Below are positions 54,690-64,000 of a stretch of 64,000 bases of DNA, one piece after another. Both the position numbers and the translations under genes were made by a program. Below the pieces are notes generated by a model, which saw only the letters and a list, made by a program, of their open reading frames with translations, had not been told where the DNA came from and ran no database searches. Each line of letters opens with the position of its first letter. The first letter of the stretch is position 1. Origin of the DNA: Protea cynaroides (Eukaryota; Streptophyta; Magnoliopsida; Proteales; Proteaceae); the NCBI GenBank assembly GCA_028583415.1, contig CM053265.1, forward strand, positions 22,824,830 through 22,888,829, given 5' to 3'.

Positions 54690-56705
54690 ACAGGTATTGT
54701 ACCTATAAATGGCGTACCCGCCAGAGTACTCTTCGATTCCGGAGCTACTCATTCATTTATATCTGTGTCATTTGGAAAGAAGATAAACTTACCCATCAAG
54801 ACATTAGACTACAAATTACTTGTACGGTCACCGATGGGGTTAGAAGTGGAACTAGAGAAAGGTTATGGACCATGTCCAGTTCTCATAGGGAAACAGAATT
54901 TAGATGCAACCTTGATACAACTTGAGATGGCAGACTTTGATGTCATCTTGGGAATGGACTGGTTAGTTTGGCATTCTGCAAATTTGTTATGCGCCGAAAA
55001 GAAGCTAACATTCAAAGACAAAGAAGGGGCAGAATTCAGTTTCTCGGGAACCAAACTTCCCCGGAGACGCAAGCTCATACTTTCAGCATTAAAGGCTAAG
55101 AAGTGCCTTGAGAAGGGAGCAGTCGGGTATCTAGTATCAGTGGTCGACCTAACAAAGGAAGCACCACGAATGGAAGATATCGATGTCGTACGGGATTACC
55201 CTGACGTATTTTCATAGGAACTACCCGGATTACCACCCGACCGTGCCACAGAGTTTGTAATAGACCTGATACCTGGAGCCGCACCAGTATTAAAGGCACC
55301 TTATAGAATGGCTCCTACTGAACTAAAGGAATTAAAAGTACAACTACAAGAACTGGTAGACAAGGGTTATATTCGACCCAGTATATCTCCATGGGGAGCA
55401 CCGGTACTGTTCGTGAAAAAGAAGGATGGTAGCATTCGATTGTGTATCGACTATCGGGAGTTGAACAAACTGATAATCAAGAATCCATATCCACTACCCA
55501 GGATCGATGACTTGTTCGATCAGTTACAAGGAGCAAAAGTATTTTCAAAGATTGATCTTCGATCGGGCTATCATCAGCTGAAGATTAAAGAAGGTGACAT
55601 TCCGAAGACAGCTTTCAGGACAAGATACGGACATTATGAATTTTTGGTTATGTCATTCGGATTAACTAATGCACCGGCAACGTTCATGGAACTTATGAAC
55701 CGAGTTTTCCATGATATGCTGGATACGTCGGTTATAGTATTTATTGATGACATATTGGTATACTCCAAGGACAAGGAAACCCATATCAAAATCCTAAACG
55801 CAGTCCTACAGCGTTTAAGGAAAGAGAAGCTATATGCCAAATTTTCTAAGTGTGAGTTTTGGCTAAATGAAGTCGCATTCCTAGGCCACGTGGTATCCGC
55901 AGAAGGAATCAAAGTGGACCCCAGCAAAATCGAGGCTATTGTGAAGTGGGAAGCACCAAAGAGCGTTTCAGAAATTAAAAGTTTTCTGGGTCTAGCTGGT
56001 TATTATCGGAGATTCGTAGAAGACTATTCTCGGATTGCTGTACCTCTCACCAGTTTGACCAAGAAAGGTGAGAAGTTTGTGTGGACCGACAAATGTGAGA
56101 AGAGCTTCCAGACATTGAAGGCTAGATTGATATCCGCCCCGATTTTGACCATTCCCGTTCTAGGACAGACATTTACCTTATACACTGATGCATCGGGATT
56201 GGGACTAGGATGTGTGCTCATGCAAGGAGAGCAAGTGATTGCTTATGCTTCAAGACAGTTAAAGGTACATGAGAAAAATTATCCCACTCATGATCTGGAG
56301 CTAGCGGCAGTAGTACATGCGGTCAAGATATGGAGACATTACCTATACGGGGAGAAATTTTAGATTAAGTCGGACCATAAAAGTCTTACTTATCTATTTA
56401 ATCAGAAGGAGTTGAATATGAGACAAAGGAGATGGATGGAACTATTGAAAGACTATGATTGTGATATCCAGTATCATCCGGGAAAAGCGAACGTGGTAGC
56501 GGATGCATTGAGCAGAAAAGCAATGATAAAATTTCAAGGAGAAGTTAGCACGATCGCAAGAATGTGTACCAACGGAATGGTGTTCAATCACGGCAACGAG
56601 CAAGATGTGATAGATACAACGGATGAATCAGCCAACCAAGGGTTTATTCATTGGTTCTCGAATATGTTCACGGCATTGAAGATTATACCGGATATAGTGG
56701 ACTAA
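54690..56705 (+). pseudogene. pol: Protease, reverse transcriptase and RNase H of element G
   Basis: The protease LFDSGATHSF is intact (DSGAT 54735-54749), followed by FDVILGMDWL (54935). A TAG at 55215-55217 replaces the Glu of FPEELPG. RT is open from 55308 to 56363 with KKKDGSIRLCIDYRELNK, the catalytic VFIDDILVYS (FIDD 55740-55751) and LGLAGYYRRFVEDYSRIA. RNase H begins TLYTDASGLGLG (56175); a TAG at 56361-56363 replaces the Gln of KFQIKSD. Reading resumes with MNMRQRRWMELLKDYDCDIQ (56412) and VVADALSRK to 56705. Only two nonsense changes separate this copy from a full RT-RNase H frame. Confidence 0.92.
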
Positions 56706-58140
56706 TTGAAGACGCTTATCAAATCAGATCCTTATCCGAGAACAAGACAAGAAGATATTGAGAAAGGTAGGACCAACCCCGAGTTCACCTTGGATGACGA
56801 GAAGGTACTGAAATATAAAGGGAGAATATGTGTACCGAAACAAAGTATGGACATTAGACACCGACCGATGAAAGAAGGCCATACCACCATCTATTTGATA
56901 CATCCCGGAAGTACAAAAATATATCATGATCCCAAGAAATTATATTGGTGGAGGGGAATGAAAGCAGATGTAGCTAAGTTCGTGTCTCAATGCCTAAATT
57001 GTCAGAAAGTAAAAGCTGAACGACAAAGACCCGTAGGACTGTTACAGCCATTACTAGAACCAGCATGGAAATGGGACTGCATCACTATGGACTTCGTCAC
57101 AGGACTACTTTGACTCCTCGAGTAGTTGACGCTGTTGGGTGATTATGGATCGTCTGACTAAAACAGCTCGCTTTATACCTATAGGACCCCAATATACACT
57201 AGAAAGGTAGCAAAGCTGTATGTGGATAATATTGTTCGGTTACATGGTGTTCCAGAAAGCATTGTGTCCGATAGAGATCCATGATTTACTTCCAAATTTT
57301 GGGAAGGACTCGCAAAAGGCTATGGGTACGACATTGAAGTTTAGTACGCATTTCACCCACGCACGGATGGACAAATCGAACGTACAATCCAGATTCTAGA
57401 AGATATGCTACGAGCATGTGTGATTGATTTCAAAGGATCATGGGACGAAAAGTTACCATTGATCGAGTTCGCTTACAATAACAGCTATCATGCTACTATA
57501 CAGATGTCACCTTATGAAGCACTGTATGGCAGGAAGTGTCGAACTCCTTTGTTTTGGAATGAAGTTGGAGAACGTAGTATTGTTGGACCAGAATTTGTTG
57601 AAGAGACTTGTCGAGTGGTCGACATCATCAAGGAAAGAGTAAGAACAGCTCAGAACCGTCGAAGCAATATGCAGATACTCGACGAAGGGATCTAGAGTTC
57701 GCCGTAGGTGATAAAGTATTTCTGAAGGTATCGCCTATGCGAGGATTGAAGAGGTTAGGACAGAAAGGAAAACTAAGTCCAAGATATGTCGGATCATATG
57801 AAATTCTAGCTAAGCGTGGAAAAGTGGCTTATCAGTTAGCACTACCACCATCTATGTCAAGTGTGCATGACGTATTTCACATTTCCCTATTGAAGAAGTA
57901 TGTCAAAGACCCAACGCATGTCTTGACAAGGATTTGCCGGAATTGACTGATGATTTGACATTCGAAGTAACACCAACAGAAATCACCAGCCGAAAGGTTC
58001 AACGTCTACGTAACCAAGATATCTACTATGTTAAGGTCATATGGAAAAGTAGAGACATGGAAGAAATTATATGGGAATAAGAAAATGCTATGCGGAAACA
58101 ATACCCACACTTATTTGATTCAGAAGGTATGTACAATTTC
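56706..58140 (+). pseudogene. pol: Integrase and pol C-terminus of element G
   Basis: The HHCC region reads HTTIYLIHPGSTKIYHDPKK...CLNCQKVKAER (56875-57020) and WKWDCITMDFVTGLL carries the first catalytic Asp (57085). Single-base losses between 57110 and 57400 shift the core; the second Asp and the Glu lie in this damaged part. MLRACVIDFKGSWDEKLPLIE resumes at 57405, and the C-terminal domain (VGSYEILAKRGKVAYQLALP) at 57790. TAA near 58078 interrupts the chromodomain-like tail just before the YPHLF terminus. Confidence 0.88.
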
Positions 58141-58171
58141 GAGGACAAAATTTTTATAATTTGGGGGGAGT
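58141..58171 (+). other. Polypurine tract of element G
   Basis: TTTGGGGGGAGT directly precedes the LTR start at 58172. Unlike family 1 there is only one copy. Confidence 0.85.
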
Positions 58172-60431
58172 TGTAAGACCCGTGTCAATCTAACCCGGTC
58201 TTACCACCTTGAACCAGGTTTACCCGTCATGGTCGAGTCAAATGGACCAAGGGCATGAAGGAGATCGAGATCCCAGGTATCAAATCGACCCAAAAATACT
58301 TTATTTTAAGGGAGGGTCGCACACCCAGCTAAGCAGGGTTGGACCTCCCAAAACAGGGGATCATCGACCCTCCCATCGACCCTCAGTTTCTGCCGAATAT
58401 AGAAATTAAGAAATTTCTATATTTTTCGATTGGGATTATTTCCAAATTTCAATGGGACTTATTTAGGATGTTCCTAGTCTATTTAAAGGACGTCCCTAAG
58501 CCACTTTCACTCCTTTCACAACCCTAATTGAATTGAGAGAAAGAGAGGAGAAGGAAAAGAGGAAGGAGAGAGGCAAGGAAGACAACCTAGCAAAAAGGAA
58601 GAGAATTTCAGAGGAAAAGTAATCTTCTCAGGTATGGATACTAATTCCATGAGTTTCTACAGACCTTAGGATAATTATTGAAGAGAGAGTGATCTCGGAG
58701 AAACCCAAACCATCCATCCATGGTTAGGTTTTCATGAAAAACCATAGGATGATGCATGAAAACTATTTAGATGGATTATACATGGTTCTAGACCATGTGA
58801 TGAATGTTTAATGGAATGTAGAAGCAAACCATAGGACCCCAAACACGAAGAATGGATTTAAAAGTGGGAATTGGACCAGAGTGCATCGAGGGTCGCACCG
58901 AGGGTCAATAGACCATCCGACCCTAGGTGTTTCTGACCATCGACCCTCAGCATTCAAAAAGTCCAGAAAGAGGGGAGGGTCGATAGACCCATCGACCCTA
59001 GTATCGACCCTAGCATCGACCCTCAGTTGACAGAATGGTTTTTAAATTTTAAATTAATTCTAATTAAATTCTATCAACTTTGTTAGGTCTTCTAGCAATA
59101 TAATAACAGTATAAAGGTAATTTTAAAGCTTGAAAGAGTATCTTTTAGCAAGCTAAGGTGAGGAACCTTAACCCCAAACTAAATTGGTTAATAATAAACT
59201 GTTTTCTATTTCTTGAGTCTTATGCCATGCTTGATTCTATACGAATATGTTTGTAATGTGCATACAGCATGCCATCCAATATTTTTATTACTTGTTCATG
59301 CATATTTACTTTACTGTTTATAACATGATGATGGTGATGATGATAGGAATAGGCATGTGCTTGTATGTGTGTGGTTGATGTGCTTGATGCGAGCGAGTAT
59401 CAGGGGAGGTGTGATGAGAACGTCAATAAACGTTAACCTTTGGCGGGTCTCAGCACTTTAGCTCTATCTCTAACTCAAGTCTTGTGCATTGGCATCGTCG
59501 TATCACCATTACTTTAGCAGAATTATTATGTCGTAGAGTATCAGGGGAGGTGGTCTCGATCCTTGTAGTCTCTGACTCTACCGGGGGACCTTAGCTCTAT
59601 CTCTATGGACATTCTGAGGGATGCTGGGGTGAGGCCTTGGATACAATGTTTGGCATTAGGATTGATTAGTTGCGAGCCCGGGGGTTGCGACCCTCGCCAA
59701 CGGGCTTACGTGTTGGTATGACACTATATAGCAATAAACGTAACCTTTGTTATATATTGTTCATGATTGGGTGCATGTGAGTTGACGATAAACGTGATCT
59801 TCGGGTAACGTCACACACTCGTGTATAGAGGCGGAGTCAATAAACACGACCTTTGGCTACCTCAACCTTTCTATAGCATATTGCAAACTTATATACCAGA
59901 CCAAAGATATAAATTGACTTTTTGCATGCATATGTATTGTTGCATTGTTTTGGCTACTCACTGAGCCGTGTTGTGTGCTCACCCCTCGACGTCGAATATT
60001 TTTAGTTGATGATGCAGGTTACACAATTGAAGATTATATGAACGTGTCTCAAGTGCACGGGAATATAGCAGAATGGACGCTGGAGCTGAAGATGATACAC
60101 ACGACTCTTCTTGCGAGTGCAACTCGTGTGTATTTGATTAGATATTTTTATAGGTTTTTTCATTGGATTTATAAAGACATGTATTTGGTATTTATATATT
60201 TATGTCTCAGTTGAAAACAGAATAATTTGCTATTTAAATTATTGATATCATCTTAGTTCTCAGTTCATTTATTTATAAGATTTCCGCTATTGTGTATTTA
60301 CTCTGATTATGATTGTGGATGCGTGTAAGTTTGGATAACACGGGGATAGCCTATTTGAGATCTTGGTTGAACCGTTGGTTTATTAGCGGTTCATCACACC
60401 ATTTTGAATAGTGCAGAATTGGGGTGTGACA
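58172..60431 (+). repeat. 3' LTR of element G (family 2)
   Basis: TGTAAGACCCGTG...GGGTGTGACA, 2260 bp, followed by GAAAG. It lacks about 75 bp of the U3 motif cluster present in the 5' LTR (junction near 58357), leaving fewer GGGTCGAC units upstream of its TATA box. Confidence 0.95.
60006..60141 (+). pseudogene. LTR mini-gene last exon, 3' LTR of G (frameshifted)
   Basis: Small insertions after EDYMNV (GTCTCAAGTGCAC) and a lost base shift the frame, so the Cys motif is read out of phase. The DNA for SCECNSCVFD is still present at about 60110-60138. The 5' LTR copy is intact. Confidence 0.6.
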
Positions 60432-60744
60432 GAAAGAGTCCTAATCGAAATTATGGAAATTTTCTAATTTCAGTTTCGGTGGCAACTGAGGGTCGATGCG
60501 AGGGTCGATGATCCCGTCGACCCTTGGTTTCCTCAAGTGTCCAACCCTCCCTGTAAAATAGAGGGTCTGACTTTCTGTCTTGGGGGGTCCGACCCTCCCT
60601 CGTTGGGTATGCGACCTTCCCTTTAAATTGAGTGTTTTTGGATCGATTTGATACCTGGGATCACGATCTCCATCACGCCCTTGGTCCATTTGACTTGACC
60701 ATGATGGGTAAAACTGGTTGGGTTAGTTCGATACGGGTCTTACG

Positions 60745-62330
60745 TAGTGAGTGGGGTAGTTTTCCTCGTGATCCTTCAGTTGTTGAGAAGCATATGCAAT
60801 AATCGGGTCGTACTGCATTAGTATTACACCCGAACATTCCAATCGGTACAATCAAAATCAGAGTGGTTACAAGTTTCTGCTTCAATGTTTGGAACTTCCT
60901 TCTACCTATCAATTCATCTAAATTCTTGGCCTTTCTTGGTTAGTTATGCTAGGGAGTAGCGGAAAGGACACAATCCTTGGTAAATCATTGATAGTATCCC
61001 ACTAAACCAAGAAAGCTTTTAACTTTGTGACAGTCTTTGGGGTTCCCCATTCCAATACTGCTTGGGTTTTACGGGGATCCAAAGAGATTCCTTCACCTGA
61101 GACTATACGTCCAATAGGAAAATTTCTCTCTCTGACTAAAATTTTCATTTCATAATTTGTAATACCAACTTCTGATCCTTTAGTCGTTATAGCACTTCCC
61201 TTGAGTGCATCTCGTGATGTTTAAGGCAGTTAAAGTACACCATGATATCATCAATAAACAAGGAAGTCATGGTATACCCTATTCATTAACTTCATGAATG
61301 AGGCAGGAGCATTGGTCAACTCAAACGTCATGACGAGAGATTTACAATGACCATAATGGGTTCAGAAGGCTGTTTTGGAGACTTCAATATCACTGATATT
61401 TAATTGATGGCAGCCAGACCATAGATGGATCTTTGAGAACACTGCTGCCCCTTGCAGTTGGTCGAAGAGATCTTTGATCTTGGCAACGGGTACCGATTCT
61501 TGATAGTGAGATTGCTTAATTCTCGATAGTCAATACATAGCCCCACACTTCTATCCTTCTACTTTACGAATAAAATAGGCACTCCCTAAGGTAAACTACT
61601 TGGTCTCATGAAGCCTTAATTTGTTTAGTATTTCTTATAATTGAACCTTGAGTTCTTTGGGTTCTATCGGCACTCTTCGGTATAGTGCTTTGGACACAGG
61701 TGCTGACCTTGGGAGTAGGTCGATTGCAAACTCAGTTTCCCTATCGGGTAGCAAACCTGGTAAGTCATCCTGAAACACTTTTAGAAACTCATTTATTACT
61801 CTGATCTCCTTGAGTTTCTGGACTTTTAAGATAGTGTCTCCTACAGATGTATTGTACCCGGTACAACCTTGTACTAATAACTTACTTACAGACAAGGCTG
61901 AGATGAACATCTTTTTTCATTTCCTTGGCTTGTTTTTAGAGAAATTAATTGATGATCCCATCATCTATTTTGAATGAGATTTTTCTTAATGCACAGAGGA
62001 AACTGGCTTTATGGGTGAATAGCTAATCCATTCCTAATATTATGTTGAAGTCAGTTATGTCCATTAAAATCGGATTTGCATCCATCTATTTATCTTCAAC
62101 TTGTATTTGGTAGGGCCCGTGGAAATGGCACAAATCCACTTTATGTCCCAATGGTATGCTATTACGGGCTGAGATTCCAATGGTTTTGGGGGCGTTCCCA
62201 ACATCTCAGCAAAGATGGGAGATATTAATGAATGAGTCGCATTCGATTAATATGGACTCGAGCCTAGAATCCAAATATTGTTATTGTTCCAATACCATAT
62301 GGTAATTTACCTTTCAACCTCAAATACATC
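60745..62330 (-). pseudogene. pol: Pol of element H, N-terminal part (protease, RT, start of RNase H)
   Basis: Read right to left: protease end with the LGMD motif (about 62040-62010), then INEFLKVFQDDLPGLLPD and FAIDLLPRSAPVSKALYRR (61800-61680). The catalytic FIDD lies at about 61243-61260 and RNase H starts near 60890-60760. Frame changes are frequent, and the protease active site could not be found with confidence. Together with 45389-46557 it makes one pol interrupted in RNase H. Confidence 0.82.
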
Positions 62331-63840
62331 TAAATAGAAATAGCATAGGGAAAAATACCTGTCACCACGTCAGTGGCTCTATTTGCTTCTTCAGCCGTTG
62401 TAGCATAAACTTTTCCCTGCTGCGACCCTTGTTTCGATAGATAAGGGCAGGTCCTAGATTTGTGACTCTCTTGGTTACAGTTGAAACACCTCACTAGGCC
62501 AGGTGCTATATCAAAGGGAGTAGGGGCAGTGGTCTTTCCCACTTCTTTAGCTATTGTAGTATAAACTTTTCCCTTTTGTGATCCTTGTTTCACTGCGTAT
62601 CAACAGCTCCTAGCCATGTGACCCTCTCTGTTATAGTTGTAACATATCCTTGGTGGTGGTGTCATATCGAATGGGGTCAGAGGGTAACTCTCCTTGACAA
62701 GTATCTTGGAGGATGTCCACTGGTCAGGTATAGTCTAGTATGACCTTTTGATTACATAGCTGTTAGTGACCAGACTGGCTCGCTTGACTCCATTGAATAC
62801 TTGCCTATCTCTTAAACTAGCTAAGTAACCATCCCTTTGATTGTCTTCTACTACATTGGCCATCTGTACTACACTGGCCATCTGTACTACACTGGCATAG
62901 GTAGTATGACCCTGAGCATTCACAATAGCCCTTATGCCACCTCTCAGTCCATCTACAAATCTCTATGCCTTTTGTGCATTAGTACGCATGCTTGCACTTA
63001 CAAAATAGTATAGTCTTTCAAAGTCTTGCTGATACTCAGTGACTGATTTCTAAACTTGACTGAAGGTCAAATACTCAGCTTCCTTTTGATCTCTATAACT
63101 CTGCAAAAGTAGTTGCCAAAGAATGCCTCCTTGAATATTGCCCATGTGATTGTAGTATGTTGTGCCTCCAATATTGATCGTGTGGATTCCCACCAATTAT
63201 TAGGCTCAACCTCAAACATAAATGTGGTGCAGAGGATTTTCTGATCATCAAAATATGGCATCATGTGTAGAGTCTTCTTTATCAAATGCATCTAGATAGC
63301 AGGGCATAATAGATCATTCCCCACACCTGTGAACTTCGGGGGCTTCATCTTCTGAAATGCCTCTACTATTCTTTCCATTGTCGTTGCAGTAGGTGGAGGT
63401 GCTACAGTGGCTTCGAGTATAGCCACTGCTGGTATTGGGGCTGGTACAATTATGGCAGCAGGCAGCATTGGTATAGGTGCATTGACTATAGAAATGGGCA
63501 TGGTACCTGGGGCTGGTACGTATGCATCCGCAAGAGGTATAAGTGCTGGTGCATATACTATGGCAGCTGGTACGATTAGTCCCCACTGTATGGCGGTAAC
63601 CAACTATGCCATAAATTGTTGCTGTTGGGCATTTATAGTGCAAGCAAAGTTACCCATGATCGTAATCATGTCTGCTACCGTAAGCACCAAAGGAGGTGGT
63701 GGTGTAATAGGGTCGGCCTCATCCTAGGCACCGGGACTGTACACCGAAGCTGCATCTTAATCATTTGTTGTTGGCTCTGTTGGAAGGCCACCCTTAGTAG
63801 CACTGGGTACTCGGGCTTTTTAATGTGTTCTTGGAGCCAT
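62330..63840 (-). pseudogene. gag: gag of element H with duplicated zinc-knuckle region
   Basis: The start is probably the ATG near 63838 (MAPRT...). An Ala/Pro-rich segment (63603-63340: VPAPIPAVAILEATVAPPP) leads into FQKMKPPKFTGVG and the capsid core (CTTFMFEVEPNNWWESTRSILEA, FKEAFFGNYF; 63260-63090). Two knuckle units follow about 156 bases apart: CYNYNREGHMARSC (62644-62603; second Cys is Tyr) and CFNCNQESHKSRTC (62488-62447; intact). Each is followed by a KQGSQ-x-GKVY-x-T wording, so the unit was duplicated in tandem. Stops interrupt the frame repeatedly. Confidence 0.82.
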
Positions 63841-64000
63841 CGGATCTTAGAACTACTCGGTACCTATAAGGGCAGCAAAAATCGATATTTCCTTAGTCAT
63901 GTAAACCATTCACAGTAAAAACACTTGCCATAATGTCGTAAAATATTTATAATAATCCAATGCAAGTGTACAGGCAATGCCTCTGTGCGTATGATGATGC
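63841..64000 (-). other. Leader of element H adjoining gag
   Basis: Sequence upstream of H's gag on the minus strand, cut by the window edge. No primer site or antisense gene is visible in this short stretch. Confidence 0.4.

Larger units (their letters stand above)
48540..60431 (+). mobile_element. Element G: complete Ty3/gypsy retrotransposon, family 2, with antisense gene
   Basis: 5' LTR 48540-50855, primer site, antisense gene, spacer, gag, protease, RT, RNase H, integrase, polypurine tract and 3' LTR 58172-60431, flanked by GAAAG. The LTRs are very alike by eye apart from a deletion of about 75 bp in the 3' LTR (around 58357) and small changes, so this is probably the youngest insertion here. 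Gag, protease-RT linker, RNase H and integrase nevertheless contain stops or frameshifts. Confidence 0.96.
46558..60744 (-). repeat. Solo LTR, family 2, minus strand, split by element G
   Basis: The LTR pieces are 46558-48539 and 60437-60744, about 2290 bp in total, running TGTCACACCCC...GGGTCTTACG. Flanking TAGTG copies show it inserted in H's RNase H. Four CAAAGGTTAACGTTTATTG units (complement of the family 2 repeat) lie at about 47121, 47174, 47230 and 47540. G entered it at GAAAG within the U3 part. Confidence 0.94.

Noticed and set aside
63407..63727. Plus-strand Gly/Ala-rich frame near the right edge
   Set aside because: It is the complement of the Ala/Pro-rich gag N-terminus of H; the minus strand continues into recognisable capsid sequence.

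Overview
The window is repeat-only nuclear DNA from a flowering plant. It is a stack of nested Ty3/gypsy LTR retrotransposons plus one decayed endogenous plant pararetrovirus. No host gene, tRNA, rRNA or CRISPR array was found. Evidence for a plant: long LTRs (about 2.3 kb) running TG...CA, primer sites complementary to initiator tRNA-Met (TGGTATCAGAGC), plant-type TATA boxes and splice sites, a caulimovirid-like insert, and pol proteins like the Tekay/Del chromoviruses. The species cannot be told from this.

Layout, left to right. Element A (+, 1-6319) keeps its gag end, pol and 3' LTR. Its insertion cuts a minus-strand caulimovirid-like sequence (6320-13038) just after the YIDD reverse-transcriptase motif. 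A minus-strand remnant E (LTR 13039-13905 and 23732-25023, pol tail to 25282) is split by complete element B (+, 13906-23726, target duplication CTACC). A fold-back pair of partial LTRs (25283-25740 minus, 25741-27266 plus) leads into element C (+): primer site, antisense gene, gag and start of protease, to about 31434. A divergent LTR-like piece follows (31435-32876, minus). Old element D (+) has pol at 33360-36214 and 38509-38767 and LTR from 38768. It is interrupted by a solo LTR (36215-38508, duplication TCCCA), and its LTR by another solo LTR (40805-43132, minus, duplication GGTAT). Element H (minus) fills the right: LTR 43138-45388, pol 45389-46557 and 60745-62330, gag to about 63840. 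H's RNase H region was hit by a minus solo LTR (46558-60744, duplication TAGTG), which was itself hit by complete element G (+, 48540-60431, duplication GAAAG).

The LTRs fall into at least five diverged families with one architecture: a U3 motif cluster, TATA box, short exon with a 5' splice donor, a second motif cluster, repeated conserved intronic blocks, and a last exon encoding a short peptide ending in Cys-x-Cys-x2-Cys. The two elements with a complete 5' leader (C and G) also carry, between primer site and gag and on the opposite strand, a gene of the 'putative plant transposon protein' type. A third motif cluster lies between that gene and gag. The clusters differ between families but match within each family, which suggests (inference) a self-encoded factor acting on its own family's LTRs. 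Every gag-pol here is broken, many by C-to-T type nonsense changes, so all copies look immobile.
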